From: Aestuariimicrobium soli
GTDB taxonomy: Bacteria > Actinomycetota > Actinomycetes > Propionibacteriales > Propionibacteriaceae
DNA: 64,000 nt
Direction: 5' to 3'
Assembly (NCBI RefSeq): GCF_051192575.1
Contig: NZ_JBPJSQ010000004.1
Span: 1-64,000 of the forward strand
The position numbers and the translations under genes were made by a program. Shown here piece by piece: positions 7,980 to 15,986 of the stretch. Position 1 is the stretch's first letter; each line of letters starts with the position of its first letter. The notes beneath the pieces were generated by a model. It ran no database searches. It had not been told where the DNA came from and was given only the letters and a program-made list of their open reading frames with translations.

Positions 7980-8717
7980 TCAGGCCATCAGGCCCGCGGC
8001 CGCGATCCTCAGGGCGGCCCCGAATCGGGTCTCGCGTTCCTCTGACGACATGTCGCCGGAGCCGTCCTTGAGGTGGTCAGAGACGGTCAGCACGGTGAGC
8101 GCCTCGCGGTCGTTCTCGAGGGCGCACTTGTAGAGGCCGGCCGCCTCCATCTCGACGCCCAGGGTGCCGAGCCGGTCGAGCGCCGCGACGATGTCGGTGC
8201 GCGCCGAGTAGAAGAAGTCGGACGAGAACACCGGCCCCACGTGCACCGATGCCTCGCCCAGATCGGTGTCGGCGCGCTCGGTGGCGGCGCGCGCGGTGTC
8301 GACCGCGGCCCGCAGCATGTCGAAGCTGGCGGCCAGGCTCAGGGAGAGCCCCGGCGCGTCGATGGTGGCGACCTGCGAGTTGGTGTGCGCGGACGACCCG
8401 ATCACCACGTCGCGCACCTTCACCTTGGACGAGATGCCGCCGCACGTGCCGACCCGGCAGATACGCTGCACGCCGTACTCCCGGTACAGCTCGGTGGCGT
8501 AGATCGACAGGGTCGGGATGCCCATGCCCGAGGCCATCACCGACATCGGGGTGCCCTCGTGGGTGCCGGTCCAGCAGCCGTTGCCGCGCACCTCGCTGAC
8601 CAGCGTGGCGTCGGTGAGGAAGGTCTCGGCGATGCGGGCGGCCCGGCGGGGGTCGCCCGGCATCAGCAGCAGGGGAGCGATCTCGCCGGGCTGGGCGGCG
8701 ATGTGGGGAGTCGGCAT
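7980..8717 (-). CDS. deoD: Purine nucleoside phosphorylase, DeoD type
   Basis: A 245-residue hexameric-type purine nucleoside phosphorylase, which splits (deoxy)nucleosides with phosphate into base and (deoxy)ribose-1-phosphate for purine salvage. Signature features are MPGDPRRA near the N-terminus (phosphate loop), RVGTCGG in the middle, GVEMEAAGLY (sugar-binding Glu) and TVSDHLKDG, which contains the catalytic Asp of the DeoD class. Length fits the 235-245 typical of the family. ATG 8717 has AGGAGG about 8 bases upstream on its strand; a longer upstream extension lacks family similarity. Confidence 0.93.
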   Translation of the reverse strand: MPTPHIAAQPGEIAPLLLMPGDPRRAARIAETFLTDATLVSEVRGNGCWTGTHEGTPMSVMASGMGIPTLSIYATELYREYGVQRICRVGTCGGISSKVKVRDVVIGSSAHTNSQVATIDAPGLSLSLAASFDMLRAAVDTARAATERADTDLGEASVHVGPVFSSDFFYSARTDIVAALDRLGTLGVEMEAAGLYKCALENDREALTVLTVSDHLKDGSGDMSSEERETRFGAALRIAAAGLMA

Positions 8718-9021
8718 CGGGGGTCCTCCTCGGACGTGCTGATGTGGTGGCGACGACCGGCCCAGTCTCTCACCGCACGCCCGTGGTCTCGACCGACGGA
8801 CCCTTCCACCGCCGATCGAGTAGGCCGCCTGCGGCCGTGTCGAGATCATCGATCGGCACCGGCCCGCACCCCGGGAACAACCGCCGCCCGCCGAGCGTTC
8901 CACTCCCATCGGATCGGCCAGTCGAGCACGCTCGCCGAGCCGGTGGATCCACGCGAGCCCGGGGCCTCGTCCCTCGTTTTGCGTGAGCCCCGGTTCGTCC
9001 TGTAAGTTTCTTCTTCGGCTG
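8718..9021. other. Intergenic region between deoD and tRNA-Thr
   Basis: 304 bases without a supportable gene. It holds the leader of deoD, a REP-like palindrome at 8814-8847, and a weak tRNA promoter (TTGCGT at 8979-8984 with TGTAAG at 9001-9006, spacer 16). Confidence 0.5.
8814..8847. repeat. REP-like intergenic palindrome
   Basis: GGCCGC and GCGGCC form a core stem with outer complementary flanks (GATCGAG against CGAGATC) and a 3-base mismatch bulge. It resembles the many intergenic GAGTA...GTCGAGATC-type palindromes of actinobacterial genomes. Only one copy was noticed in this window. Confidence 0.4.
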
Positions 9022-9094
9022 GCCCCTATAGCTCAGTAGGCAGAGCGTCTCCATGGTAAGGAGAAGGTCTGCGGTTCGATTCCGCATGGGGGCT
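9022..9094 (+). tRNA. tRNA-Thr (GGT)
   Basis: Acceptor GCCCCTA (9022-9028) pairs with TGGGGGC (9087-9093). The anticodon stem TCTCC/GGAGA encloses ATGGTAA, giving GGT. T-loop TTCGATT. CCA is not encoded. Confidence 0.95.
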
Positions 9095-9102
9095 CGATGG
9101 AA

Positions 9103-9133
9103 CCGGGTCTCGCGGCACCGCTGCGAGACCCGG
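9103..9133 (+). terminator. Hairpin between tRNA-Thr and tRNA-Met
   Basis: An 11-bp perfect stem (9103-9113 with 9123-9133) and a 9-base loop. It may terminate or mark processing between the two tRNA genes, which are only 49 bases apart. Confidence 0.55.
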
Positions 9134-9143
9134 ACCCACCAGT

Positions 9144-9218
9144 GGCGGGGTAGCTCAGGGGTAGAGCAAGCGGCTCATAATCGCTGTGTCACGGGTTCAA
9201 ATCCCGTCCTCGCTACCA
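9144..9218 (+). tRNA. tRNA-Met (CAT), elongator type
   Basis: Acceptor GGCGGGG (9144-9150) pairs with CCTCGCT (9208-9214), including two G-U pairs. The anticodon loop CTCATAA gives CAT. T-stem ACGGG/CCCGT. CCA is encoded at 9216-9218. The anticodon stem lacks the three G-C pairs of initiator tRNA, so this is the elongator form. It precedes rpmG, a conserved actinobacterial order. Confidence 0.92.
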
Positions 9219-9254
9219 AGCAGCTCCGCACATCATTTCGAAACGAGGACCATC

Positions 9255-9425
9255 ATGGCCAAGAAGTCTTCCCAGGTTCGCCCGAAGATCACGCTTGCCT
9301 GCACTGAGTGCAAGGAGCGCAACTACATCTCGATGAAGAACCGTCGCAACGATCCCGATCGTCTCGACCTGAAGAAGTACTGCTCGCGCTGCAACCAGCA
9401 CACGCTGCACCGCGAGACCCGCTGA
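9255..9425 (+). CDS. rpmG: 50S ribosomal protein L33
   Basis: A 56-residue L33 with two zinc-ligand pairs, CTEC and CSRC, so it is the zinc-binding (C+) form. The C-terminal KKYCSRCNQHTLHRETR matches the family. It is a small basic protein of the large subunit near the E site. Start ATG 9255 has GAGG 6-7 bases upstream. It sits after tRNA-Thr and tRNA-Met and before the HadA-like gene, as in other actinobacteria. Confidence 0.97.
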   Translation: MAKKSSQVRPKITLACTECKERNYISMKNRRNDPDRLDLKKYCSRCNQHTLHRETR

Positions 9426-9450
9426 CCCAGCGGCTCTTCCGAGTCTTCAG

Positions 9451-9483
9451 CGACACCCCGTCGGGCCCTGCCCGGCGGGGTCG
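9451..9483 (+). terminator. Terminator of rpmG
   Basis: Imperfect stem CGAC-CCCCG-CGGG against CCCG-CGGGG-TCG around a CCCTG loop, followed by TTGCATT. It separates rpmG from the next leaderless promoter. Confidence 0.6.
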
Positions 9484-9517
9484 TTGCATTCCCGGGACGG
9501 GCACTAGCCTTGGGGGC

Positions 9518-9958
9518 ATGCCGATCACGCCCGACCACGTGGGCCGCCGCTACCCGCTGGCGACGCCCTACCTGGTGACCCAGACCAAGATCGACGAGTT
9601 CCGCGCCGCCATCGGCGACCGCAGCACCGGCCCCGAGGCTCCCGGCACGTTCGCCATGGTGATCGGTGCACGGGCGTGGGACGGCCTGTTCGCCGACCCC
9701 GAGTTGGGGCTGGCGCTGCACCGCACGATGCACGCCGACCAGCGCTTCGATTTCGTCCGGCCGTTGCGCGATGGCGACCTGGTGACGGCCGAACTGGTCG
9801 TTGACAAGGTGCGCAACCGCGGCGCGATGGACATGGTGACGATCGTGGTCGAGATGTCCGTCGAGTCGGAGCCGGTCTGCCGCGCCACCGCGACCCTTGT
9901 GCACACCCGCCCGGCAGACGACGCTCCCCTCTCGGACGATTCCCGCAAGGAGGCCTGA
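9518..9958 (+). CDS. HadA-like MaoC/FAS1-type dehydratase subunit
   Basis: A 146-residue hot-dog-fold protein of the FAS1-type dehydratase family, like HadA/HadC of mycobacteria. It contains the N-terminal GRRYPLATPYLVTQTKI and the block HRTMHADQRFDFVRPLRDGD typical of the subunit that lacks the catalytic Asp-His pair. With the downstream HadB-like partner it would dehydrate (3R)-hydroxyacyl thioesters. TAGCCT ends 7 bases before ATG 9518, so the mRNA should be leaderless. The order rpmG-hadA-hadB ahead of secE-nusG is conserved in many actinobacteria, though those outside Mycobacteriales make no mycolic acids, so the substrate here is open. Confidence 0.8.
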   Translation: MPITPDHVGRRYPLATPYLVTQTKIDEFRAAIGDRSTGPEAPGTFAMVIGARAWDGLFADPELGLALHRTMHADQRFDFVRPLRDGDLVTAELVVDKVRNRGAMDMVTIVVEMSVESEPVCRATATLVHTRPADDAPLSDDSRKEA

Positions 9959-9959
9959 C

Positions 9960-10403
9960 ATGGGCGACGCACCCACCCCCGCCACGCGCCAGCCGTTGAA
10001 CCCCGGCGACGGATTCGCGTCGGTCACCGTCAACGTGACCCGCACCGACCTCGTCCGGTATGCCGGTGCGTCGGGTGACTTCAACCCCATTCACCACTCC
10101 GACCGGGCCGCCCACGAACTCGGTCTGGCCACCCCGATCGCCCATGGCATGTGGACGATGGGTCGCGCCCTCAGCGAGGTGACCGCCTGGCTCGCGACCA
10201 CCGGACGCGCCGCCGACGACCTCGTCGGGTACGCCGTGCGGTTCACCCGCCCCGTGCCCGTGCCCGACACCGCCGAGGGCACCGCGCTGCAGATCGCGGG
10301 CACCGTGTCGTCGGTGACCGACGACCTGGTCACGATTCAGGTCGACGTCACCGTGGACGACCAGACGGTGCTCGGCAACGCGAAGGTCGAGGTGCGGCCG
10401 TGA
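9960..10403 (+). CDS. HadB-like MaoC dehydratase, catalytic subunit
   Basis: A 147-residue hot-dog-fold hydratase/dehydratase. The hydratase-2 motif is present: GDFNPIHHSDRAA followed by LATPIAHGMWTM, with the catalytic Asp and His of the YAxxSGDxNPIH type. It forms a heterodimer with the gene just upstream in characterised relatives. AAGGAGG lies 6-7 bases before the ATG, and the gap to the upstream stop is 1 base, so the two are co-translated. The end overlaps murB by GTGA. Confidence 0.87.
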   Translation: MGDAPTPATRQPLNPGDGFASVTVNVTRTDLVRYAGASGDFNPIHHSDRAAHELGLATPIAHGMWTMGRALSEVTAWLATTGRAADDLVGYAVRFTRPVPVPDTAEGTALQIAGTVSSVTDDLVTIQVDVTVDDQTVLGNAKVEVRP

Positions 10404-11563
10404 GTTCGTCCGAGGCCTCGCGCCAGCCCGTGGAGCAGGACGAGACGATGGAGTTCACCTCGTCGGCCGACTCCTGTCGGATCACCGACCGCGTCGCCAC
10501 GCAGGGACCGGAGACCGACACGTCGACCAGCGCGCAGCTCGCCGACCACACCACCTTCCGCGTCGGCGGACCCGCGGGCCGCTACGTGCGCGCCACCACC
10601 GAGGCCGACATCGTGGCGGCCGTGCGCGATGCCGACCAGCGCGGTGAGCCCGTGCTCGTGCTGTCGGGCGGGTCGAACGTGCTGATCGGCGACGACGGCT
10701 TCCCCGGCACTGTGGTGCGGGTCGCGTGGCGCGGCGTCACCGCGCAGGTCAGCGACTGCGCCGGCGCCTTCGTCACCGTCAATGCCGGCGAGAACTGGGA
10801 CGATCTGGTCGCGTTCGCTGTCGCCAAGGAATGGATCGGCATCGAGACGCTGTCGGGCATCCCGGGGCTGGTGGGGTCGACGCCGATCCAGAACGTCGGG
10901 GCCTACGGCACCGAGGTCAGCCAGACCATCGCCCGCGTGCGCACCTGGGACCGCCACGAGAACCGGATCGCCAGTTTCGCGGCCTCGGACTGCGACTTCT
11001 CGTACCGCATGAGCCGATTCAAGGCCCAGCCCGATCGCTACGTGGTGCTGCAGGTCAGCTTCCAGTTCGAGCTCGGACCGCTGTCGATGCCCATCCGCTA
11101 CCCCGAACTCGCGGCGGCGCTAGGGGTCGAGGTCGGCCAACGCGCGCCCCTCACCCAGGTGCGCGACACGGTGCTCGCGATCCGCGGCCGCAAGGGCATG
11201 GTGCTCGACGAGGCCGACCACGACACCTGGAGCGCCGGTTCGTTCTTCACCAACCCGCTGCTCACTCCCGATCAGGCGGACGAGCTGCCCGCCGACGCCC
11301 CCCGCTTTACCCAGACTGACGGCCTGGTGAAGACCAGCGCCGCCTGGCTGATCCAGCACGCGGGGTTTGAGAAGGGGTTCGGTGCCCAGCTGGGAGAGGG
11401 GCGCGCGACCCTGTCGACCAAGCACACCCTGGCGCTCACCAATCGCGGCGGGGCGACCGCGGACGATGTGCTGGCCCTGGCGAGGGCGGTGCGCGACGGC
11501 GTGCGGGACGCCTTCGGGATCACGCTGGTGCCCGAGCCGGTGCTGGTGAACTGCTCCCTCTGA
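10400..11563 (+). CDS. murB: UDP-N-acetylenolpyruvoylglucosamine reductase
   Basis: FAD- and NADPH-dependent enzyme that makes UDP-N-acetylmuramate for peptidoglycan in the cytoplasm. Family blocks are TTFRVGGPA, LSGGSNVLIGDDGF, LSGIPGLVGSTPIQNVGAYG, YRMSRFK, SAGSFFTNP (catalytic Ser in GSFF), and a C-terminal LVPEPVLV supplying the Glu. There is no insertion typical of type II enzymes. The start is uncertain: GTG 10400 overlaps the previous stop as GTGA and gives 387 residues; ATG 10448 gives 371 and has GGAGCAGGA upstream. The first 35 or so residues are poorly conserved either way. Confidence 0.92.
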   Translation: MSSSEASRQPVEQDETMEFTSSADSCRITDRVATQGPETDTSTSAQLADHTTFRVGGPAGRYVRATTEADIVAAVRDADQRGEPVLVLSGGSNVLIGDDGFPGTVVRVAWRGVTAQVSDCAGAFVTVNAGENWDDLVAFAVAKEWIGIETLSGIPGLVGSTPIQNVGAYGTEVSQTIARVRTWDRHENRIASFAASDCDFSYRMSRFKAQPDRYVVLQVSFQFELGPLSMPIRYPELAAALGVEVGQRAPLTQVRDTVLAIRGRKGMVLDEADHDTWSAGSFFTNPLLTPDQADELPADAPRFTQTDGLVKTSAAWLIQHAGFEKGFGAQLGEGRATLSTKHTLALTNRGGATADDVLALARAVRDGVRDAFGITLVPEPVLVNCSL

Positions 11564-11564
11564 G

Positions 11565-11653
11565 TCGCATCTGCTGAGTCGCATCTGCCGCCTCTTGTCG
11601 CGTTTGCACCATGGTGCAACGTGGGCAGATGCGACGAGACGCGGCAGATGCGA
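11565..11653. repeat. Composite inverted repeat after murB
   Basis: TCGCATCTGC occurs twice on the left (11565-11574, 11579-11588). Its reverse complement occurs twice on the right (11625-11634, 11644-11653), around a perfect 16-bp palindrome TTGCACCATGGTGCAA (11604-11619). It can fold into a long imperfect hairpin and probably terminates murB. Confidence 0.6.
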
Positions 11654-11733
11654 TGAGGGCGGCAACCCCGGGCGATCGTCCGTCGTCACCGCCGCGTTCG
11701 TCCGCACCGACCGGCATGCATGACAATGGGCCC

Positions 11734-13020
11734 ATGAGCACTTTCGCAGACCTCACCGCCGAGCAGCGGTCCGACCTCGCCGACGAGCAGCTGTCGCTGT
11801 ACGAGGAACTGAAGGCCCGTGGACTGAAGCTGGACATCACCCGAGGCAAGCCCGCCCCCGATCAGCTCGACCTGTCGAATGCCCTGCTCACCACCCCGGT
11901 CGCGACCAAGGCTGCCGATGGCACCGACGTGCGCAACTACGGCGGGCTGAACGGTCTGCCCGAGCTGCGGGCGATCTTCGCCGAACTGCTCAACACCACC
12001 CCCGACCTGTTGTTGGCCGGCGACAACTCCAGCCTGTCGCTGATGCACGACACCGTCGCCTTCGCGATGCTGCACGGGCTCCCCGGCGGCCAGCCCTGGG
12101 CCGGTCGCAAGGTCAAGTTCCTGTGCCCGGTTCCCGGCTACGACCGCCACTTCGCCATCTGCCAGGACCTGGGCATCGAGATGATCCCGATCGAGCTGGG
12201 TGAGCACGGCCCCGACCTCGACGAGGTGCGCACCCTGCTCGCCGACCCGCAGGTCAAGGGCATGTGGGTCGTGCCCATGTACGCCAACCCGACCGGCGTC
12301 ACCTACGACGAGTCGACCACCCGCGCCCTGCTGTCGATGCCCGCCGCCGACGACTTCCGCATCCTGTGGGACAACGCCTACGCCCTGCACCACCTGACCG
12401 CGGACGAGCCCGCCCCGCTCGACGTCGTCTCCCTGGCCGCCGAGGTCGGCAACCCCGATCGGGTGTTCACCTATGCGTCGACCTCGAAGGTCACCTTCGC
12501 CGGCGACGGGGTCGCCTTCATGGGCGCCTCGTCGGCGAACCTCGACTGGTACCTGAGCCACTACGGCAAGCGCGCCATCGGCCCCGACAAGGTCAACCAG
12601 CTGCGCCACGCCACCTACTTCCGCAATGCCGAGGGGGTGCGCGCCCTGATGCGCAAGCACCGCGCCCTGATCGAGCCCAAGTTCCAGATCGTGCTCGACA
12701 CCCTGAAGAGGCGACTGGGGCAGTACGGCATCGCCAGCTGGACTCGTCCCACGGGTGGGTACTTCGTCACCCTCGATGTGCCCCAGGGCACGGCCTCGCG
12801 GGTCGTGCAGCTGGCCAAGGAGGCGGGCATCGCGCTCACTCCGGCCGGGGCTTCCCATCCGCTTGGGCATGACCCGTACGATCGCACCATCCGGATCGCG
12901 CCCACCTTCCCCACGCTCGGGGAACTGACCGAAGCGATGGACGGACTGGCCACCTGCGTGCTCGTGGCCGCTCTCGAGAAGCACCGTAGTGAGCAGGACC
13001 CCTCCCACCAGAAGGCGTGA
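11734..13020 (+). CDS. PLP-dependent aminotransferase, aspartate aminotransferase type Ic
   Basis: A 428-residue fold-type I aminotransferase of the subgroup once called MocR-like or class Ic aspartate aminotransferase. Visible elements are LDITRGKPAPDQLDLS, the substrate-binding YGGLNGLPELR, YANPTGVTYD, the Asp/Tyr-containing LWDNAYALHH, and STSKVTFAGDGVAFMG, whose Lys should bind pyridoxal phosphate. Substrate is probably aspartate or glutamate. The sequence GACAAT lies 6 bases before ATG 11734, indicating another leaderless gene; in-frame codons further upstream lie in a repeat. The LCP gene follows 3 bases after the stop. Confidence 0.85.
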   Translation: MSTFADLTAEQRSDLADEQLSLYEELKARGLKLDITRGKPAPDQLDLSNALLTTPVATKAADGTDVRNYGGLNGLPELRAIFAELLNTTPDLLLAGDNSSLSLMHDTVAFAMLHGLPGGQPWAGRKVKFLCPVPGYDRHFAICQDLGIEMIPIELGEHGPDLDEVRTLLADPQVKGMWVVPMYANPTGVTYDESTTRALLSMPAADDFRILWDNAYALHHLTADEPAPLDVVSLAAEVGNPDRVFTYASTSKVTFAGDGVAFMGASSANLDWYLSHYGKRAIGPDKVNQLRHATYFRNAEGVRALMRKHRALIEPKFQIVLDTLKRRLGQYGIASWTRPTGGYFVTLDVPQGTASRVVQLAKEAGIALTPAGASHPLGHDPYDRTIRIAPTFPTLGELTEAMDGLATCVLVAALEKHRSEQDPSHQKA

Positions 13021-13023
13021 CCG

Positions 13024-14085
13024 ATGACCAGCCCCGATGACGAGCGTTCGCCCGACCAGCCGGACGAGAACGAGTCCGGCCAGGCCGAGGTGACCCCGGC
13101 CCAACGGCGCAAGCGGCGCCGGTTCGCCACCGTGTTCTTCACGGTGCTGCTGGTGGTGGTGCTCGCCGGCGGGGCGGCCGTCGCCTACTACCTGGGTCGC
13201 GTCAGTCGTGCCATCGACCACGTCAGCCGCAACTCGTCGATGATGCCGTCCGACACCTCGTCCGACGGCAGCCCGCGCCCGGCCGAACCGACGAACACGG
13301 CGGCCTCGGGTCAGCCGATGACGTTCGTGCTGATGGGCTCCGACTCGCGCGGTGCCGACCAGGGGCGCTCCGACTCGCTGATGGTCGCCTACCTGTCGGG
13401 TGACCGCAAGGACATCTACCTGGTCTCGTTCCCCCGCGACATGTGGGTGACGGTCCCGGGGCGGGGCGAGGCCAAGATCAACGCGGCCTACTCGTGGGGT
13501 GGCCCGCCGCTGACCATCGCCACGCTCGAGTCGATGCTGAACGTGCGCATGCAGCACGCCGCCGTGATCGACTTCGAGGGCTTCATCAAGCTGACCGACG
13601 TGCTGGGTGGGGTGACCGTCTACAACTCGCAGGCGTCGGCGAGCGACGGCTACACCTTCCCCGAGGGCGAGATCACCATCCAGGGCAAGCAGGCGTTGGC
13701 CTACGTGCGCGAGCGCTACGACCTGGCCCGCGGTGACCTCGACCGGGCCAGTCGTCAGCGCGACGTGGTGACGGCCATCATGAAGAAGACCCTCACTCCC
13801 GAGACCCTCGCGAACCCGGTGAAGTTCGGCCAGACGGTCGACACCTTCGCCGCCTGCATGACGGTCTCGTCCGAACTCGACTCGAAGACGATCCGCTCGG
13901 TGGCGACGTCGCTGCGGGTGAACCCCGAGACGGGCATCCACTCGCTGCAGGCGCCCATCGACGGCTTCGGCACCTCGGCCGACGGGCAGTCGATCGACGT
14001 GGTCGACAAGGCCGGTCTGGCCGAGCTCGCCAAGGCGATGCAGACCGACACCATGGACGCCTACGCCAAGAAGTACGGGGCCTGA
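13024..14085 (+). CDS. LytR-CpsA-Psr (LCP) family wall-polymer ligase
   Basis: A 353-residue membrane-anchored protein. A basic stretch (RRKRRR) near residue 40 precedes one transmembrane helix (about 38-58). The LCP domain follows (about 98-320): VLMGSDSRG, SDSLMVAYL, VSFPRDMWV, KINAAYSWGG, and QALAYVRERYDLARGDLDRASRQRDV with the arginines that grip the pyrophosphate. LCP enzymes transfer glycans from undecaprenyl-linked intermediates onto peptidoglycan. A wall polymer made by the island 8 kb downstream is a possible substrate, but that is inference. It follows the aminotransferase by 3 bases and is probably co-transcribed. Confidence 0.9.
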   Translation: MTSPDDERSPDQPDENESGQAEVTPAQRRKRRRFATVFFTVLLVVVLAGGAAVAYYLGRVSRAIDHVSRNSSMMPSDTSSDGSPRPAEPTNTAASGQPMTFVLMGSDSRGADQGRSDSLMVAYLSGDRKDIYLVSFPRDMWVTVPGRGEAKINAAYSWGGPPLTIATLESMLNVRMQHAAVIDFEGFIKLTDVLGGVTVYNSQASASDGYTFPEGEITIQGKQALAYVRERYDLARGDLDRASRQRDVVTAIMKKTLTPETLANPVKFGQTVDTFAACMTVSSELDSKTIRSVATSLRVNPETGIHSLQAPIDGFGTSADGQSIDVVDKAGLAELAKAMQTDTMDAYAKKYGA

Positions 14086-14126
14086 CGGCCGCCGCCGTCG
14101 ACCCAGCGGGGAGCAGGAACGGCCGG

Positions 14127-14156
14127 TTCGACGCCCCGGACCAATTCGCCTACACT
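14127..14156 (+). promoter_or_regulatory. Promoter of tRNA-Trp / secE-nusG
   Basis: TTCGAC (14127-14132), 18-base spacer, TACACT (14151-14156). Transcription would start about 47 bases before tRNA-Trp. Confidence 0.5.
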
Positions 14157-14209
14157 GTTCCCTTGGTGGCTCCACCGGCTCCGGCCTGTTCGGAAACGGT
14201 GGCCACCGA

Positions 14210-14282
<73 letters not shown>

Positions 14283-14355
14283 CGAGGCAGGATCGAAGTG
14301 GTCCTGCTGACCAGTCAGCACCAAGCCGAGAGGCAACGACTACCGAAGGATGACC

Positions 14356-14967
14356 GTGGCCGACGACACCACCTCGTCACCGGACGAGCGCGAGCACGTC
14401 GACGCCGGTGCACCCGAGGCGGCCCCTGCGGCTGAGGTCTCCACCCCGGACGAGGCAACCGACCCCCAGGGTGAGGGTCTGGTCGGCGAGCTGGCCGATC
14501 CCGGTGAGTACGAGATCGCCGACGATGAGACCGAGGCCGAGGAACTGGTTGACGCCGACGAGACCGTCGACGACACCCCCGACAAGGGCGATCCCGATGA
14601 CGTCGTGATCGATGATCCCGAGCAGCTGGCCGAGGCCGAGACCGTCGCCGCGGCGGCGCGGAGCTCTCGTCCGGTGCGCAAGACCCCCCAGGCCACGACC
14701 GGGGCGGTGACGCCCAAGAAGGCCACGGCCACCCGCAAGCAGTCCGCCGGCGGCGCCGTCGACAAGCCCACCCGCACCACTCCCGGAGTGTTCGTCAACC
14801 AGTCGGTGGCCGAACTCCGCAAGGTGCAGTGGCCGACCGGTGACCAGCTGCGGCAGTACTTCATCGTCGTGCTGGTGTTCGTGCTGATCATCATCGCCTA
14901 CGTGGGCCTGCTCGACTTCGCCTTCGGGTGGGTCGTGCTGAAGCTGTTCGGCGCGGGCACGCCCTGA
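14356..14967 (+). CDS. secE: Preprotein translocase subunit SecE with long acidic N-terminal extension
   Basis: About 203 residues. The last 65 residues are the SecE core: FVNQSVAELRKVQWPTGDQL (the conserved amphipathic helix) and one membrane helix (IVVLVFVLIIIAYVGLLD). SecE clamps the SecY halves in the export channel. The preceding 130 residues are very acidic, then Ala/Thr/Lys-rich, and look disordered; canonical short SecE is 60-130 residues. GTG 14356 is preferred because GAAGGA lies 5 bases upstream; ATG 14350 in the same frame has no spacing for a ribosome site. It is followed 29 bases later by nusG. Confidence 0.93.
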   Translation: MADDTTSSPDEREHVDAGAPEAAPAAEVSTPDEATDPQGEGLVGELADPGEYEIADDETEAEELVDADETVDDTPDKGDPDDVVIDDPEQLAEAETVAAAARSSRPVRKTPQATTGAVTPKKATATRKQSAGGAVDKPTRTTPGVFVNQSVAELRKVQWPTGDQLRQYFIVVLVFVLIIIAYVGLLDFAFGWVVLKLFGAGTP

Positions 14968-14996
14968 CCCATCGGCCGACAACGAGAGAAGACACA

Positions 14997-15860
14997 GTGA
15001 CCAACGATCCTGATTTCGCGACCGCCGAGACCGACGAGACCCCCGAGGTCGAGATCGACCTCGACACGCTGGGTGGTGCCGACGAGCAGACCCCGGCCGA
15101 CGAGTCCGACCTGAACCTGGACTTCGGTGCCGACGAGGCCGAGGGCGACGACGACCTGAACCTGGACTTCGGCGACGAGCAGTCCGCCGACGACTCGTCC
15201 GACGCCGCCGAGACCGACGGCGAGGCCGAGGGTGACGAGGACGCCGCGACCCAGGCCGCCCTGAGCGAGCTGCGCGAGGCACTGCGCACCAAGATCGGCG
15301 AGTGGTACGTCATTCACACCTACTCCGGCATGGAGAACAGGGTGAAGCAGAACCTCGACGCCCGCGTCACCTCGCTCGAGGTCGAGGACTACATCTACGA
15401 GACCGTCGTGCCGACCGAGGAAGTGGTCGAGATTCGCAACGGGGCCCGCAAGACGGTGACCCGCTGCGTGCTGCCCGGCTACGTGCTCGTGCGCATGGAC
15501 ATGACCGACCAGGCCTGGGGTGTGGTGCGCCACACCCCGTCGGTGACCGGCTTCGTCGGTCACGCGACCCAGCCGGTGCCGCTGAGCCTCGACGAGGTGG
15601 AGCGCATGCTCACCCCGTCGGTGATCGCTCGCGTCAACGCCGAGCAGTCGGGCAAGCCCGCGCGCAAGTCGAAGAAGAAGGTCGAGGTCGTCGACTACGC
15701 AGTGGGCGACTCCGTCGAGGTCGTGGACGGCCCGTTTGCCGGCGTCCAGGCCACCATCACCGAGATCAACGTGAACACCCAGCGCCTCAAGGCACTGGTC
15801 GAGATCCTGGGTCGCGAGACCCCGGTCGACCTGACGTTCCCCCAAATCCAGAAGATCTGA
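14997..15860 (+). CDS. nusG: Transcription termination/antitermination factor NusG, acidic N-terminal extension
   Basis: A 287-residue NusG. The NGN domain (about 104-215) starts at WYVIHTYSGMENRVKQNL and contains VLPGYVLVRMDM and TGFVGH. The KOW domain occupies the C-terminus (VGDSVEVVDGPFAG onward). It binds RNA polymerase and links it to Rho or the ribosome. The first 100 residues are strongly acidic with DLNLDFG repeated twice (residues about 38-44 and 54-60), an extension known in actinobacterial NusG. Start is GTG 14997 with GAGAGAAGA upstream. Confidence 0.95.
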   Translation: MTNDPDFATAETDETPEVEIDLDTLGGADEQTPADESDLNLDFGADEAEGDDDLNLDFGDEQSADDSSDAAETDGEAEGDEDAATQAALSELREALRTKIGEWYVIHTYSGMENRVKQNLDARVTSLEVEDYIYETVVPTEEVVEIRNGARKTVTRCVLPGYVLVRMDMTDQAWGVVRHTPSVTGFVGHATQPVPLSLDEVERMLTPSVIARVNAEQSGKPARKSKKKVEVVDYAVGDSVEVVDGPFAGVQATITEINVNTQRLKALVEILGRETPVDLTFPQIQKI

Positions 15861-15882
15861 TCCTCTGGACCCGGGCACGTCG

Positions 15883-15928
15883 GGCGTGATCACGCCGGCC
15901 GGACCGCCAACCCTTCGGGGATCCGGCC
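15883..15928 (+). promoter_or_regulatory. Structured leader of rplK-rplA
   Basis: A 14-bp palindrome (GGCGTGATCACGCC, 15883-15896) is followed by a hairpin with arms 15897-15903 and 15922-15928 and an inner CCC-TTCG-GGG stem-loop. L1 is known to repress the L11-L1 operon through leader RNA in other bacteria; whether this structure is that site is untested. Confidence 0.4.
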
Positions 15929-15986
15929 ACCACCCCGGGTGAGGGCACCAGCCCCCACCCATCCGCAAGAAAAGGACCCCACAACC

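Noticed and set aside
11686..14175. Minus-strand open frame of about 830 codons opposite the aminotransferase and LCP genes
   Set aside because: Antisense shadow with His/Arg/Gly repeats and no recognisable domain.
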